17,239 nucleotides of DNA from Anaerolineaceae bacterium UBA2260 (lineage in GTDB: Bacteria; Chloroflexota; Anaerolineae; Anaerolineales; Anaerolineaceae), in contig DDXM01000060.1 of assembly GCA_002347485.1 (NCBI GenBank), positions 51,698-68,936 on the forward strand. The letters run 5' to 3'. The position numbers and the translations under genes were made by a program. A model generated the notes under the pieces. That model searched no databases. It had not been told where the DNA came from and worked only from the letters and a program-made list of their open reading frames with translations. This document shows, one piece after another, positions 6,086-14,877 of the stretch (its first letter is position 1; each line of letters begins with the position of its first letter).

Positions 6086-8626
6086 ATGAAAGCACCCTTA
6101 TCCTGGCTTGAAGATTTCGTTGAAATTGACCTCCCGGTGGCGCGTCTGGCGCACCTGCTGACCATGGCAGGCATGGAGGTGGAGGAGATCCGCGTGATCG
6201 GTCTGCCGCTGCCGGAACCCGGCAGCACCACCGCCCAGTTGAGCGGGTTCGAGTGGGACCGCGAGAAGCTCGTAGTCGCTGAGGTGACCGAGGTGATGCC
6301 CCACCCCAATGCCGACCGCCTGGTACTTTGTAAATTGAACGACGGCAAACAGGAGCATATCGTGCTCACCGGCGCGCCCAACTTGTTCGAATACAAGGGC
6401 ATCGGCACGCTGGCGCAGCCGCTCAAGGTCGCCTACGCGAAGGAAGGCGCGCAGCTTTACGACGGTCACCAGGATGGACTGGTACTGACAACCCTCAAGC
6501 GCACCAAGATCCGCGGGGTCGAATCTTACTCGATGATCTGCTCAGAAAAAGAGCTGGGCATCTCCGACGAGCACGAGGGCATCATGTTCCTCGACCCTGC
6601 GCTCGTACCGGGCACCCCGCTGGTGGATGTGTTGGGCGACGCGGTGATCGACGTGAACCTGCTGCCCAGTTTCGCGCGCTGCGCGAGCATCCTCGGGCTG
6701 GCGCGCGAGGTCGCCGCTATTACAGGCAAACCACTCAACGCGCCGCGTTTCTCCCCGCCGCCTGCCACCAGCGACTCCGCATGGGCATCATTGGAGATTA
6801 CCGATCCTTCGTTGAACCCGCGCTTTGTGCTCGGATTGATCCGCGATGTAAAGATCCAACCCAGCCCCGAGCGCGTACAGCACCGCCTCAAGCTGGCGGG
6901 TATGCGCCCGATCAACAACATAGTCGACGCGACCAATTACGCGATGCTCGAACTGGGCGAACCGCTGCACGCTTTCGACTACGATGTGCTGCACAAGCGC
7001 GCCAACGGTAATGCGGTGAAGATCATCACCCGCGCCGCCAGGCAGGGCGAAACACTGACCACGCTGGACAACGTCGAGCGCAAACTCGATGAAGGCACCA
7101 TCCTGGTGTGCGACGAAGCAGGCATCCTTTCGCTGGCTGGCGTGATGGGCGGGCTTGAATCCGAGGTGACCGCAACCACCCGCAACATCCTGCTGGAAGG
7201 CGCATCCTGGAACATGATCCATGTGCGCCGTACCGCAAAAGCACAAAACCTGCCCTCCGAAGCCTCTTACCGCTTCACGCGCGGCGTGCATCCTTCGATG
7301 GCGGAAAACGGCGTGCGTCGTGGTCTGCAATTGATGAGCGAGTGGGCGCAAGGCAAGCCCGATCCATTGCTGGTAGACGCCTATCCAAAACCTTTCACCG
7401 CGCCGGAGGTAGAGATTACCACCCAGGACGTGAAACGCTGGCTGGGGCTTGAACTTTCCGCCGTGCGTATTGCCGAACTGCTGGCGCGCCTGGAGTTCAA
7501 GGTGGAAGTGAGCGGCGACTCGGTACGCGCCACCTGCCCCGATCACCGCATGGACATTGGCGAGGGCATCACCGGCAAAGCCGACCTGATCGAAGAGGTC
7601 GCGCGCATTCACGGCTACGATAATATCCCGGAGACGCGCATCAAGGACGCGCTACCGCTGCAACTGGGCAACCCCACACTCAGACGAACGGACCATGTCC
7701 GCGACCTGCTGACCGCGCTGGGCCTGCAGGAGATCATCAGCTACCGCTGGACGACACCGGAAAAAGAGGGGCGCCGCCTGCCCAAAGATGCTGCCACGGA
7801 CGATAAGCCTTATATGCGCATCGCCAACCCGCTGGCTTACGAAAAAGCTTTCCTGCGTCACAGCGTGGTGGCGAGCCTGCTGGATACCGCGGAACGCAAC
7901 GCCCGCCACGCCGTGAAAATGGCGCTCTTCGAGATCGGCCCGGTCTTCCTGCAATCGGAAGACCCCAGCGGTCTGCCCGACGAACTCACCAGCCTGGGCG
8001 TGCTGCTGGCGGGTCAGCGCAGCCCGTCGGGCTGGCAGAAAGCGGATACGGCGGCGATGGATTATTACGACCTCAAGGGCGTTGTGGAAGACTTGCTCGA
8101 GAGCTTGCACATCGCGGATGTGAACTTCAAACCCGGCGATCATCCCAGCTATCATCCCGGCAAATGCGCCTTGATCCTCGCCGGCGAGCAGCAGTTAGGC
8201 GTGATGGGCGAGATCCACCCGGCGGTGCGCGAACGCTACGACTGGGGGGACACCTTCAAGGCTCCCATCCTGGCTGCGGATATCAACCTGGACCTGCTGC
8301 TCAGCCTGATCCCGGAGCTTTCGCGCACGAAGGACATCCCGGCTTTCCCGGCGGTAGTGGAAGACCTCGCCATTGTGCTGGATGAGACCATCCCCGCGGT
8401 GGACGCGGAGAAATTGATCCGCCAGGTGGGCGGCAAATTGCTGGCAGACCTGCAGTTGTTCGATCTCTTCCGCGGCGGGCAGATCGGCGAAGGGAAGAAG
8501 AGCCTGGCGTACCGCCTGACCTACCAGGCACCTGACCGCACGCTAACCGACAGCGAAGTCGCCCAGGTGCGCAACCGCATCAGCAAGCGATTGGACCAGG
8601 AGTTAGGCGCAAAACTAAGGAGTTGA
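6086..8626 (+). CDS. pheT: Phenylalanine--tRNA ligase beta subunit
   Basis: PheT is the larger subunit of phenylalanyl-tRNA synthetase. It binds tRNA and carries the editing site that hydrolyses Tyr-tRNA-Phe. The canonical N-terminus MKAPLSWLEDFVEIDL fixes the start, with GGAG about 9 nt upstream. In order it shows the EMAP/OB-type tRNA-binding domain (about 60-185, with VMPHPNADRLVLCKL), the B3/B4 editing region (about 235-400, with RPINNIVDATNYAMLELGEP), the B5 domain (about 435-505) and the C-terminal ferredoxin-fold anticodon-binding domain (about 755-846, starting FPAVVEDLAIVLD and containing LFDLFRGG). Length (846 aa) is slightly above the usual 790-820. It is cotranscribed with pheS across a 94-nt gap and followed by a strong terminator. 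Confidence 0.97.
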   Translation: MKAPLSWLEDFVEIDLPVARLAHLLTMAGMEVEEIRVIGLPLPEPGSTTAQLSGFEWDREKLVVAEVTEVMPHPNADRLVLCKLNDGKQEHIVLTGAPNLFEYKGIGTLAQPLKVAYAKEGAQLYDGHQDGLVLTTLKRTKIRGVESYSMICSEKELGISDEHEGIMFLDPALVPGTPLVDVLGDAVIDVNLLPSFARCASILGLAREVAAITGKPLNAPRFSPPPATSDSAWASLEITDPSLNPRFVLGLIRDVKIQPSPERVQHRLKLAGMRPINNIVDATNYAMLELGEPLHAFDYDVLHKRANGNAVKIITRAARQGETLTTLDNVERKLDEGTILVCDEAGILSLAGVMGGLESEVTATTRNILLEGASWNMIHVRRTAKAQNLPSEASYRFTRGVHPSMAENGVRRGLQLMSEWAQGKPDPLLVDAYPKPFTAPEVEITTQDVKRWLGLELSAVRIAELLARLEFKVEVSGDSVRATCPDHRMDIGEGITGKADLIEEVARIHGYDNIPETRIKDALPLQLGNPTLRRTDHVRDLLTALGLQEIISYRWTTPEKEGRRLPKDAATDDKPYMRIANPLAYEKAFLRHSVVASLLDTAERNARHAVKMALFEIGPVFLQSEDPSGLPDELTSLGVLLAGQRSPSGWQKADTAAMDYYDLKGVVEDLLESLHIADVNFKPGDHPSYHPGKCALILAGEQQLGVMGEIHPAVRERYDWGDTFKAPILAADINLDLLLSLIPELSRTKDIPAFPAVVEDLAIVLDETIPAVDAEKLIRQVGGKLLADLQLFDLFRGGQIGEGKKSLAYRLTYQAPDRTLTDSEVAQVRNRISKRLDQELGAKLRS

Positions 8627-8632
8627 TCAGCG

Positions 8633-8660
8633 CGGGGTCTCGAATGAGACCCCGTTTTTT
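8633..8660 (+). terminator. Intrinsic terminator after pheT
   Basis: CGGGGTCTC (8633-8641) pairs perfectly with GAGACCCCG (8646-8654) around a GAAT loop and is followed by six T residues. It begins 6 nt after the pheT stop. Confidence 0.93.
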
Positions 8661-8712
8661 ATTATCTGAAAATTCTTATCGAATTAGTATAGTCCAATGA
8701 TCAAAGAGAAAA

Positions 8713-9722
8713 ATGAAAAACAAACCTGAACGAATAATCGTAATCCTGTTGATCTGCCTGAGCCAGATAATCCCCACAGCCATTGCCCTGGCAAATTCGG
8801 CACCACCGCCAACCCAAATCTATCTGCGATTCTATACTGCGGAGACTATAGCGCCAAAGATTGAAGGGGTTCAATTCGTGGGGTGTTATGAGCGTAGTTG
8901 CACACGCATGGTCAATCTGATTGAATACTGTCAAGTACTCTCGTCGGGATTTCTCGCGACACTCCCAGTTGAATCAGTGAGTTGGCATTTTGACTGTACC
9001 AGGTCACGGTGTTTTTTGCGGGCAATTTCACAAGAATTGAAACCTATAAGTACTTAAGAGTAATCTCATACTACTGTACAGTCTCATGGAAGGTGAACCT
9101 GGAAGAAGCTGTTCCATCAATAAACGATGATGAAAAACTCGAATCCATGCCTAACATTATTAATTTCATCATCACCTATGCACTAACAATTCTTGTAGAA
9201 ATTCTAACGACTTTCCTGTTATTAAGATTCTTTCACAAGTCAATCAGCCTTCCGATCAAGAAAGTCCTTCTATCCCTCCTGCTGGTAAACGTGCTTTCAT
9301 ACCCCGTTTCCTGACTGGCGATCCCTTCATTCGGACAATTTACTTCACCTAGTACTCATATTACAGGCTTGAGGGTGACCGGAATCGTCGCTTTTTATAC
9401 ATTTATCAGTATCATTGTGCAAAAGAAACGGGTGCGTGTGAAAAAGTGGGTCAGCGTGGTCCTTGCGATTTCAGTACCAGTTTGTTTAATCTCATACATG
9501 ATCGCGAGTGTTACGGTCCCGTATGGAGATCAGACGGTTGTCACGAACGGATTGCCCTGGAGCCTCGTGGTCTTGCTTGCAGAAATCTTCGCGGTGGTTT
9601 TTGAAAGTGTTGTGCTTTTCGTATTCAACAAGAGGGATATTCCATACAAAAATGTATTGCCCTTTGCCCTCATCGCCAAAGGCGCAAGTTTTTTGCTGGG
9701 ATATTGCCTTTTCTTAGGTTAG
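8713..9722 (+). pseudogene. Degraded gene for a secreted-N-terminus, multi-pass membrane protein of unknown function
   Basis: Joining two frames gives one plausible protein. Frame 1 (8713 to about 9015) encodes a signal peptide with a likely cut after AIALA, then an extracytoplasmic segment with paired Cys ending FDCTRSRCF. Frame 3 continues FAGNFTRIETYKYLRVIS and then about six hydrophobic segments (for example around 9153-9230, 9265-9310, 9370-9420, 9445-9510, 9560-9630 and 9655-9719). The frames are bridged at T6 (9012-9017), where one lost T explains the shift. A TGA at 9312-9314 interrupts SYPVS and LAIPSFGQF; TGG (Trp) is the simplest ancestral codon. From memory, similar proteins with a conserved NSAPPP start occur in Chloroflexota, but I do not know a function. 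Two lesions argue for a pseudogene. A sequencing error at the homopolymer would explain only one of them. Confidence 0.7.
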
Positions 9723-9726
9723 TTTC

Positions 9727-9751
9727 AATCGACGGACCGAATTTTTCGATT
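9727..9751. terminator. Weak hairpin between convergent genes
   Basis: AATCGA (9727-9732) and TCGATT (9746-9751) can form a 6-bp stem in the 27-bp gap between the + strand pseudogene and the - strand CDGSH gene. T5 lies inside the loop rather than after the stem, so this is a poor terminator candidate and no better one is visible. Confidence 0.25.
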
Positions 9752-10466
9752 ACTTCTGATTCTCCTCCTGCAAGCGCCGGTGGGTGCCATCGCAGAGCGG
9801 TTTGTTGCACGACTCGCCGCAATTGCACAGCGTCACCCGGTTGCGCACCTCCAGCGGCTGTTGATCAGATCGTTCGATCTCGATATACCCGGTTACCCAG
9901 AGCGGTCCCTGGATCGGTCCCGCTGAAATGACCTCAACGGAATCGGCGATTTGCACGGGCAGGTCTGCTTCAATATCCTCGCCGTCAGGCGTCAAGGAGT
10001 AGGAGTAGGTGCCTGAGGGGCAGCGGTCGATCATTGCCATGATCTCCGCCCGCACAGCCGGTTCTTTAGTGTGCGGTACCATGCGCGGGATATTGGTTTT
10101 GCGATTTCCGCAGAATCCCGAATTCATGCACAGGCTGTGATCGCTTTTCACCACGATCCCGGTGCCGCGTTCATCGACTTTTTGGCGGTCTGCGAAGGAA
10201 TCCGTGCGCGCGGTTTCCGTCCCATCAAAACCATTTCGTTTGTGCGTGCCGTCGCAAAACGGCTTATCTTGCGAACCTCCGCAGCGGCACAGGAAGTACG
10301 GGCTTTCAACTTGAATCTCCCCATCCACCTTCCAATTCAAGGGTTCGCCGTATTCCGATACAATTTGTGATTTTCTGACAAGCGGGATATTTCCTTCCAC
10401 TTTATAAGGACCGTTGGGGCGCACGGTGATCTTACCGTTTGCGTATTTTTTATTCAATGCCGGCAT
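9750..10466 (-). CDS. Double CDGSH iron-sulfur protein with central Fer4_19-like cysteine region
   Basis: The protein (238 aa) should bind two mitoNEET-type [2Fe-2S] clusters through 3-Cys/1-His sites. The first is C60-x-C62-x8-C71-DGT-H75 and the second C214-x-C216-x8-C225-DGT-H229. Between them C113, C119 and C149 (in SLCMNSGFC and RCPSG) resemble the small ferredoxin-like Fer4_19 domain, which may hold another cluster. No signal or membrane segment is visible, so it is probably a cytoplasmic redox or cluster-transfer protein. The frame is open 14 codons further upstream, but ATG 10466 has AGGA 5 nt before it and starts one base after the aldo/keto reductase stop. It is the last gene of the kamA operon. 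The substrate or partner is unknown. Confidence 0.88.
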   Translation of the reverse strand: MPALNKKYANGKITVRPNGPYKVEGNIPLVRKSQIVSEYGEPLNWKVDGEIQVESPYFLCRCGGSQDKPFCDGTHKRNGFDGTETARTDSFADRQKVDERGTGIVVKSDHSLCMNSGFCGNRKTNIPRMVPHTKEPAVRAEIMAMIDRCPSGTYSYSLTPDGEDIEADLPVQIADSVEVISAGPIQGPLWVTGYIEIERSDQQPLEVRNRVTLCNCGESCNKPLCDGTHRRLQEENQK

Positions 10467-10467
10467 C

Positions 10468-11427
10468 CTATTCCTGGTAGCTTCCCAGACAAGAGAAAAT
10501 GCGATCAATGTCGATCTCGGTCAGCTTCTCGTACGCTTCTGACGCGCCAAGGTTTTCGTCCAATTGTTCCAGGCGGGTAGCGCCGGTGATGACGGAGGAT
10601 ACCTCCTTGCGGCGCAATATCCAGGCGATGGCGAGCTGCGCGGGCGTGATATCCAGGTCGTTGGCGATCTCGGTGAGGCACTTCACGATCTCAACGCGCT
10701 CGGGGGTGATGCGGTCGCGAATCCAACTGTAATCTTCCAGCGAGGCGCGGCTGCCCTTCGGGATGCCGTTATTGTATTTGCCGGATAGAATTCCATAATA
10801 GAGCGGCGAGAAAGTGGTCAACCCCATGCCCAGCTCGCGCGCCACCGGCATCACTGAATCCTCCACGCGATGGCGGTGGAAAATGTTGTATTGCGGCTGG
10901 TCCATGGTCGGTGGGATCAGCCCAAACTCGCGCGCGGTGCCGTATGCCTGCATGATATAGCGGGCTTCCCATTCCGAGGTGCCCCAGTAGAGCACCTTGC
11001 CCTGATGGATGAGATCGGTCATCGCGCGCACGATCTCCTCCATGGGGGTGTCGGGGTCATAGCGGTGGCAGAAGTAAAGATCCACGTAATCCGTCCCCAG
11101 GCGCTTGAGGCTGGCATTGATCGATTCGGTGATGTGTTTGCGCGAGAGCCCCCGTCCGTTGGGACCCTTGAAGGTCGGCCAGAAGACCTTGCTGGAAATC
11201 ACCAATTCCTCGCGCGGCATGGTCGCGATGGCCTTGCCCATCACGATCTCCGCCTGTCCTTCGGCGTACATGTCAGCGTTGTCGAAGAAATTGATCCCCT
11301 GGTCAAACGCTTCTTTGATGAGACTGATCGCCGTGAATTCATCGATCTGGTTGCCGAAGGTCACCCACGCGCCGAGTGAAATTTCGCTTACCTTAATTCC
11401 TGATTGGCCAAGTCGTCTGTAGTGCAT
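10468..11427 (-). CDS. Aldo/keto reductase, Kv-beta/YghZ-like
   Basis: This is an NAD(P)H-dependent reductase of the aldo/keto reductase superfamily with a TIM-barrel fold. The MHYRRLGQSGIKVSEISLG start is typical. The catalytic tetrad is recognisable as D49 (FFDNADMY), Y54, K80 (ISSK) and H121 (FCHRYDPD). Cofactor-binding segments follow, such as QPQYNIF, TFSPLYYGILSGKY and SSVITGATRLEQLDENL. Length (319 aa) is usual for the Kv-beta-like AKR6/AKR14-type branch. The substrate cannot be read from sequence. AAGGAG 5 nt before ATG 11427 lies inside the end of kamA, only 2 nt separate it from the kamA stop, and the CDGSH gene follows after 1 nt. Co-translation with both is therefore likely. Confidence 0.93.
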   Translation of the reverse strand: MHYRRLGQSGIKVSEISLGAWVTFGNQIDEFTAISLIKEAFDQGINFFDNADMYAEGQAEIVMGKAIATMPREELVISSKVFWPTFKGPNGRGLSRKHITESINASLKRLGTDYVDLYFCHRYDPDTPMEEIVRAMTDLIHQGKVLYWGTSEWEARYIMQAYGTAREFGLIPPTMDQPQYNIFHRHRVEDSVMPVARELGMGLTTFSPLYYGILSGKYNNGIPKGSRASLEDYSWIRDRITPERVEIVKCLTEIANDLDITPAQLAIAWILRRKEVSSVITGATRLEQLDENLGASEAYEKLTEIDIDRIFSCLGSYQE

Positions 11428-11429
11428 GT

Positions 11430-12776
11430 TTACTCCTTATCTTCCTGTTCTCCCGCTCCTATACCGAGAGGCTTCCACTTCGATTCATCCGCGCGCAGGC
11501 GGTGCATTTCACCACCGCGGTTGTGCAGCAGGTCAAAGTTTTCCGGTTTGATGTAATACGACTCGCCATCTAACAGCCCACTGACACCGGATTGCCCCGG
11601 TTCGGCGCGTTTGTTCTGGCAATAGGCGCAGGTTTTGGGGTCATGCGCAGTGTAAGCTTGCGGTTCTTCGTAGGTAGTAATGTAGCCTTCGTAATTGCGC
11701 AGCACGATCTTATGGTCGGAGGAGCTGATGTGATAATTGGGCATCACCGGGATCTTCCCGCCGCCGCCGGGCGCATCAACCACGTAGGTGGGCACGGCAA
11801 AACCGGAAGTGTGCCCACGAAGCCCTTCGATGATCTCGATACCTTTCGCCACCGGGGTGCGGAAGTGCCCCGCCCCTTCCACCAGGTCGCACTGGTAGAG
11901 GTAATAGGGACGCACGCGGATGCGCACCAGCTTTTGCACCAGGTCGCGCTGGATGTGCACGCAGTCATTGACACCCGCCAGCAGCACCGACTGGTTGCCC
12001 AGGGGTATGCCGGCGCGGGTCAGTTTATCGGCAGCAATGGCGAGCTCCTGCGAAATCTCGTTGGGATGATTCACGTGGATATTCATCCACAACGGGTGGA
12101 AGCGCTGCAGCATGTCGGTCAGTTCATCGGTCACGCGCATGGGCATGAACACCGGCACGCGCGAGCCAATGCGGATCACTTCGATGTGCGGGATCTCGCG
12201 GATGCGCGTCAACAACTCTTCAAGCATCCTGGGCGCCAGGGTCAGCGGATCACCGCCAGAAAGCAGCACGTCGCGCACCTGCGGAGTCTTCTTCAGGTAA
12301 TCGATCTGAGCATCCCACTCGCCGCGCGAGAAGGTCTGGTTGGGGTCACCTACGATCCGTGCGCGGGTGCAGTAGCGGCAGTACGAGGCACATTGGGTGG
12401 TCACCAGCATCAGTACGCGGTCAGGGTAACGGTGCACCAGCCCCGGCACCGGCGAATGGCGGTCTTCAGCGAGTGAATCCTCCATCATCCCCATGAAAGC
12501 GTCGATCTCCCCGGCGGTGGGAATAATCTGGCGGCGGATGGGGTCGTCGGGGTCATTCGGGTCGATCAGAGATACAAAGTACGGGGTCACGTCCACGCGG
12601 AATAAGCCCGGCGAGCTCAATGCTTTGCGTTCGCTGCCGGTCAGTCGAAAAACCTGTTCAAAATCCTCCACCGAGTTAAGGCGGTTGCTGAGCTGCCAGC
12701 GCCAATCGTTCCATTTATCGTCCGGAATACTGGCAAAGGCTGGGGCGCGCCTTGATGGAAAGGGGGTTAATGACAT
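11430..12776 (-). CDS. kamA: L-lysine 2,3-aminomutase (radical SAM, PLP)
   Basis: The enzyme interconverts L-alpha-lysine and L-beta-lysine using a [4Fe-4S] cluster, S-adenosylmethionine and pyridoxal phosphate. The radical SAM motif CASYCRYC (C129, C133, C136) follows the KAM pattern CxxxCxxC. PLP would bind K341 in DAPGGGGK. D297 (in QCDLVEG) and D334 (in VVDAPGG) match by spacing the two Asp residues that hold the epsilon-amino group in Clostridium subterminale KAM (D293, D330). Glutamate aminomutase has Lys and Asn there, so lysine is the favoured substrate. C272, C383 and C386 may form part of the structural zinc site. Length (448 aa) is normal. AGGAGG lies 4 nt before the ATG. No ablB acetyltransferase or beta-lysine degradation gene is in the window. 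Confidence 0.93.
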   Translation of the reverse strand: MSLTPFPSRRAPAFASIPDDKWNDWRWQLSNRLNSVEDFEQVFRLTGSERKALSSPGLFRVDVTPYFVSLIDPNDPDDPIRRQIIPTAGEIDAFMGMMEDSLAEDRHSPVPGLVHRYPDRVLMLVTTQCASYCRYCTRARIVGDPNQTFSRGEWDAQIDYLKKTPQVRDVLLSGGDPLTLAPRMLEELLTRIREIPHIEVIRIGSRVPVFMPMRVTDELTDMLQRFHPLWMNIHVNHPNEISQELAIAADKLTRAGIPLGNQSVLLAGVNDCVHIQRDLVQKLVRIRVRPYYLYQCDLVEGAGHFRTPVAKGIEIIEGLRGHTSGFAVPTYVVDAPGGGGKIPVMPNYHISSSDHKIVLRNYEGYITTYEEPQAYTAHDPKTCAYCQNKRAEPGQSGVSGLLDGESYYIKPENFDLLHNRGGEMHRLRADESKWKPLGIGAGEQEDKE

Positions 12777-12812
12777 GGATCCTCCTGGTAGATTTGTGTC
12801 ATGCTGTAATTC

Positions 12813-12850
12813 ATTTTAAGGGTTAATCAAAAGTGGGTCAACTGGTTGAC
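12813..12850 (-). promoter_or_regulatory. Promoter of the kamA operon with palindromic operator candidate
   Basis: On the minus strand TTGACC (12841-12836) and TAAAAT (12818-12813) are spaced by exactly 17 bp, giving a start near 12806 and a 5' UTR of about 30 nt. A dyad, GTCAAC-TG-GTTGAC, at 12837-12850 covers five of the six -35 bases. Repressor binding there would block the promoter. The promoter is supported by sequence match; the operator role is inference. Confidence 0.6.
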
Positions 12851-12851
12851 A

Positions 12852-12879
12852 CAAGACAACAGGCAGCTTTCGCTGCCTG
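12852..12879 (-). terminator. Hairpin terminator after the potassium transporter gene
   Basis: On the minus strand CAGGCAGC (12879-12872) and GCTGCCTG (12867-12860) form an 8-bp stem closed by a GAAA tetraloop. It is followed by the moderately T-rich TTGTCTTGT rather than a pure T run. The hairpin lies 28 nt after the transporter stop and just before the kamA promoter, so it probably separates the two transcription units. Confidence 0.55.
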
Positions 12880-12906
12880 CTGGTCGAGAATCAATTTGGC
12901 GAGTCG

Positions 12907-14841
12907 CTAATCAATGTGATACGGGACTTCGGTGATAACGATGTTGCGCCGATAGAGCAAGGCTTTTCGCAGTGTCTCCGCTGTGCGCATGTGCAGAAAA
13001 CTCGACCACCAGTGCTTGGGCAGGAATTGCGGCACCACCAGGGTGATGATCTCGTTCGGCGCGAGGATGGTGGAAATCTTGTCCACATACTCCAGCAGGG
13101 GTTCGAGGAACAAGCGGTAAGGGGAATCCAGCACTACGAGGCGATAGCCGTCGCCCCAGGTTTCCCACTTGGATTTGACCTTTTCGGATTCCGCGGGGTC
13201 GATGGATACGTGCACAACGGTGATGTCATCAGAAAGCGAGCGCGCGAAGTGCAGCGCTGCCAGCGTGCCGTTGTGTACGCCACTGATGGGCATGATCACC
13301 CGGTTGTGACTGAATTGGCGCTGGGCGGGGAAATTCTCCAGCGAAAGGCTGTTGGCCACATGCTGGTAATGGCGATGGATCTGGATGAGAATCAGTACCA
13401 GGATCGGGATCAGGATGATGACAATCCATGCGCCGTCTTTGAACTTGGTGATCGCGAAGATTAACATCACGATCGCGGTACAAACCGCACCAAACCCATT
13501 GATGAACATCTTAAACTTCCATCCGCGGTTGTAGCGCAGGGTTGAACCGCGCTCAATCACTTCTTCCTCGGCTTTAAGATGCCCGGATTTCCACCAGCGC
13601 CGCGCCATACCAGATTGTGACAGGGTAAAAGAGAGAAAAACGCCGATAGCGTAAAGTGGGATCAGGCTGGTAACGCTGGCGTTGAAACCGATCACCAGCA
13701 GTGATGCGATCACTGCCAGCACGACAATGCCCCCCGAATAGACCAGGCGGCTGCCGCGGAAGGTTAATTGACGTGGAAGGAAACCATCAGCAGCGGTTAA
13801 GGCGCTGAGACGAGGAAAATCAGCGAAAGCAGTGTTGGCTGCCAGGATGAGGATCAAAGCAGTGCTGGCGATTACCATCAGGTAGGGGATGCCCTGACCG
13901 CCAAATACGGTCCGCGCCAGTTGTGAGATCACTGTTTCGATCTCAGACGGTATCACGCCCGAGCGGCTGGCCAGGAAAGAGATTCCCAGGAAAAGGGATG
14001 CAAGAATTACTGCCATCATGATGAGTGTTTGCCCTGCGTTCTTGCTGCGCGGTTCTTTGAACGCCGTGATACCATTCGAAATGGCTTCGATACCGGTCAG
14101 CGCCGCTGTTCCGCTGGAGAACGCGTGCAGCAGCAGGAACGGGGTGATCACGGAAACGACCCCTTCCATTTCAAGGTGAGGAGGATTAACGACCGTGCCC
14201 AGTGAGCCGCTGAAATAGCGCACCAATCCGATGATCACCGTGACGAACATCGAGAGCACAAAGAAATAGGTGGGAATTGCGAACACAACTCCGGATTCCT
14301 TGACGCCGCGCAGGTTCATCAACATGACAAAAAGGATCAATACCACAGCGATCACAACCCGATACTCCATTACCGGCGGGAAGGCCGACACAATTTGCGC
14401 CACGCCAGAGGAGATGGACACCGCCACGGTAAGGATATAATCCATCAAGAGGGCGGCTCCGGCCACCAACGCTGGCATTTCGCCGAGATTGTCGCGTGAA
14501 ACAATATAAGCGCCGCCCCCGCCCGGGTAGGCGTGAATGGTCTGCTCATACGAGAAGGTCACGATCGTCATCAGGATCACGATCGCGATGGAGATGGGAA
14601 ACACGTAGTGAAACGCCCCGGCTCCCGCCGCAGCCAGGATGATCATGATCTCCTGGGTGGCGTAAGCGGTGGATGAAAGCGCGTCCGAAGCAAAAACCGC
14701 CAACCCGATCAGTTTGCCGATCGTCTGGTGCGGCGCATCCGCGGTGGCCAATGGCCGACCGATCAACATTGTTTGCAACGTTTTCCTGGGTACGTGGTTT
14801 GTGGGCTCTTCAAAGATATTCTGTGAAAATGATTCAGCCAT
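12907..14841 (-). CDS. kimA: KimA-like potassium importer (APC/KUP-type superfamily)
   Basis: The protein resembles Bacillus subtilis KimA (formerly YdaO), a high-affinity proton-coupled potassium importer. About 12 hydrophobic segments fill residues 40-500, followed by a cytosolic domain of about 140 residues. Conserved stretches include GRPLATADAPHQ, SDALSSTAYATQEI (52-65), AYPGGGGAYIVS, DYILTVAVSISSG (134-146), ALTGIEAISNGI and ANTAFADFPRLSA. D53, Y60, T138 and S142 keep the spacing of the K+-site residues D36, Y43, T121 and S125 that I recall for KimA. Length (644 aa) is close to the family norm. GGAG lies 8 nt before the ATG. It follows a KdpDE-like pair on the same strand, which supports potassium as substrate. 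An amino-acid substrate is the main alternative. Confidence 0.82.
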   Translation of the reverse strand: MAESFSQNIFEEPTNHVPRKTLQTMLIGRPLATADAPHQTIGKLIGLAVFASDALSSTAYATQEIMIILAAAGAGAFHYVFPISIAIVILMTIVTFSYEQTIHAYPGGGGAYIVSRDNLGEMPALVAGAALLMDYILTVAVSISSGVAQIVSAFPPVMEYRVVIAVVLILFVMLMNLRGVKESGVVFAIPTYFFVLSMFVTVIIGLVRYFSGSLGTVVNPPHLEMEGVVSVITPFLLLHAFSSGTAALTGIEAISNGITAFKEPRSKNAGQTLIMMAVILASLFLGISFLASRSGVIPSEIETVISQLARTVFGGQGIPYLMVIASTALILILAANTAFADFPRLSALTAADGFLPRQLTFRGSRLVYSGGIVVLAVIASLLVIGFNASVTSLIPLYAIGVFLSFTLSQSGMARRWWKSGHLKAEEEVIERGSTLRYNRGWKFKMFINGFGAVCTAIVMLIFAITKFKDGAWIVIILIPILVLILIQIHRHYQHVANSLSLENFPAQRQFSHNRVIMPISGVHNGTLAALHFARSLSDDITVVHVSIDPAESEKVKSKWETWGDGYRLVVLDSPYRLFLEPLLEYVDKISTILAPNEIITLVVPQFLPKHWWSSFLHMRTAETLRKALLYRRNIVITEVPYHID

Positions 14842-14877
14842 TGATATTCTCCAATGAGTCGGAGTTTATCCAACAGC

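Noticed and set aside
6788..7612. Long - strand frame opposite pheT
   Set aside because: It is a shadow of conserved pheT with no recognisable domain and no start signals.
9312..9314. UGA read as tryptophan (code variation)
   Set aside because: TGA is used as the normal stop in this window, for example at pyrH and pheT, and no internal TGA is needed in any intact gene.
11592..12476. Long + strand frame (294 codons) opposite kamA
   Set aside because: It is antisense to a fully conserved lysine 2,3-aminomutase. Long antisense frames are expected in GC-rich genes, and it shows no family motif.
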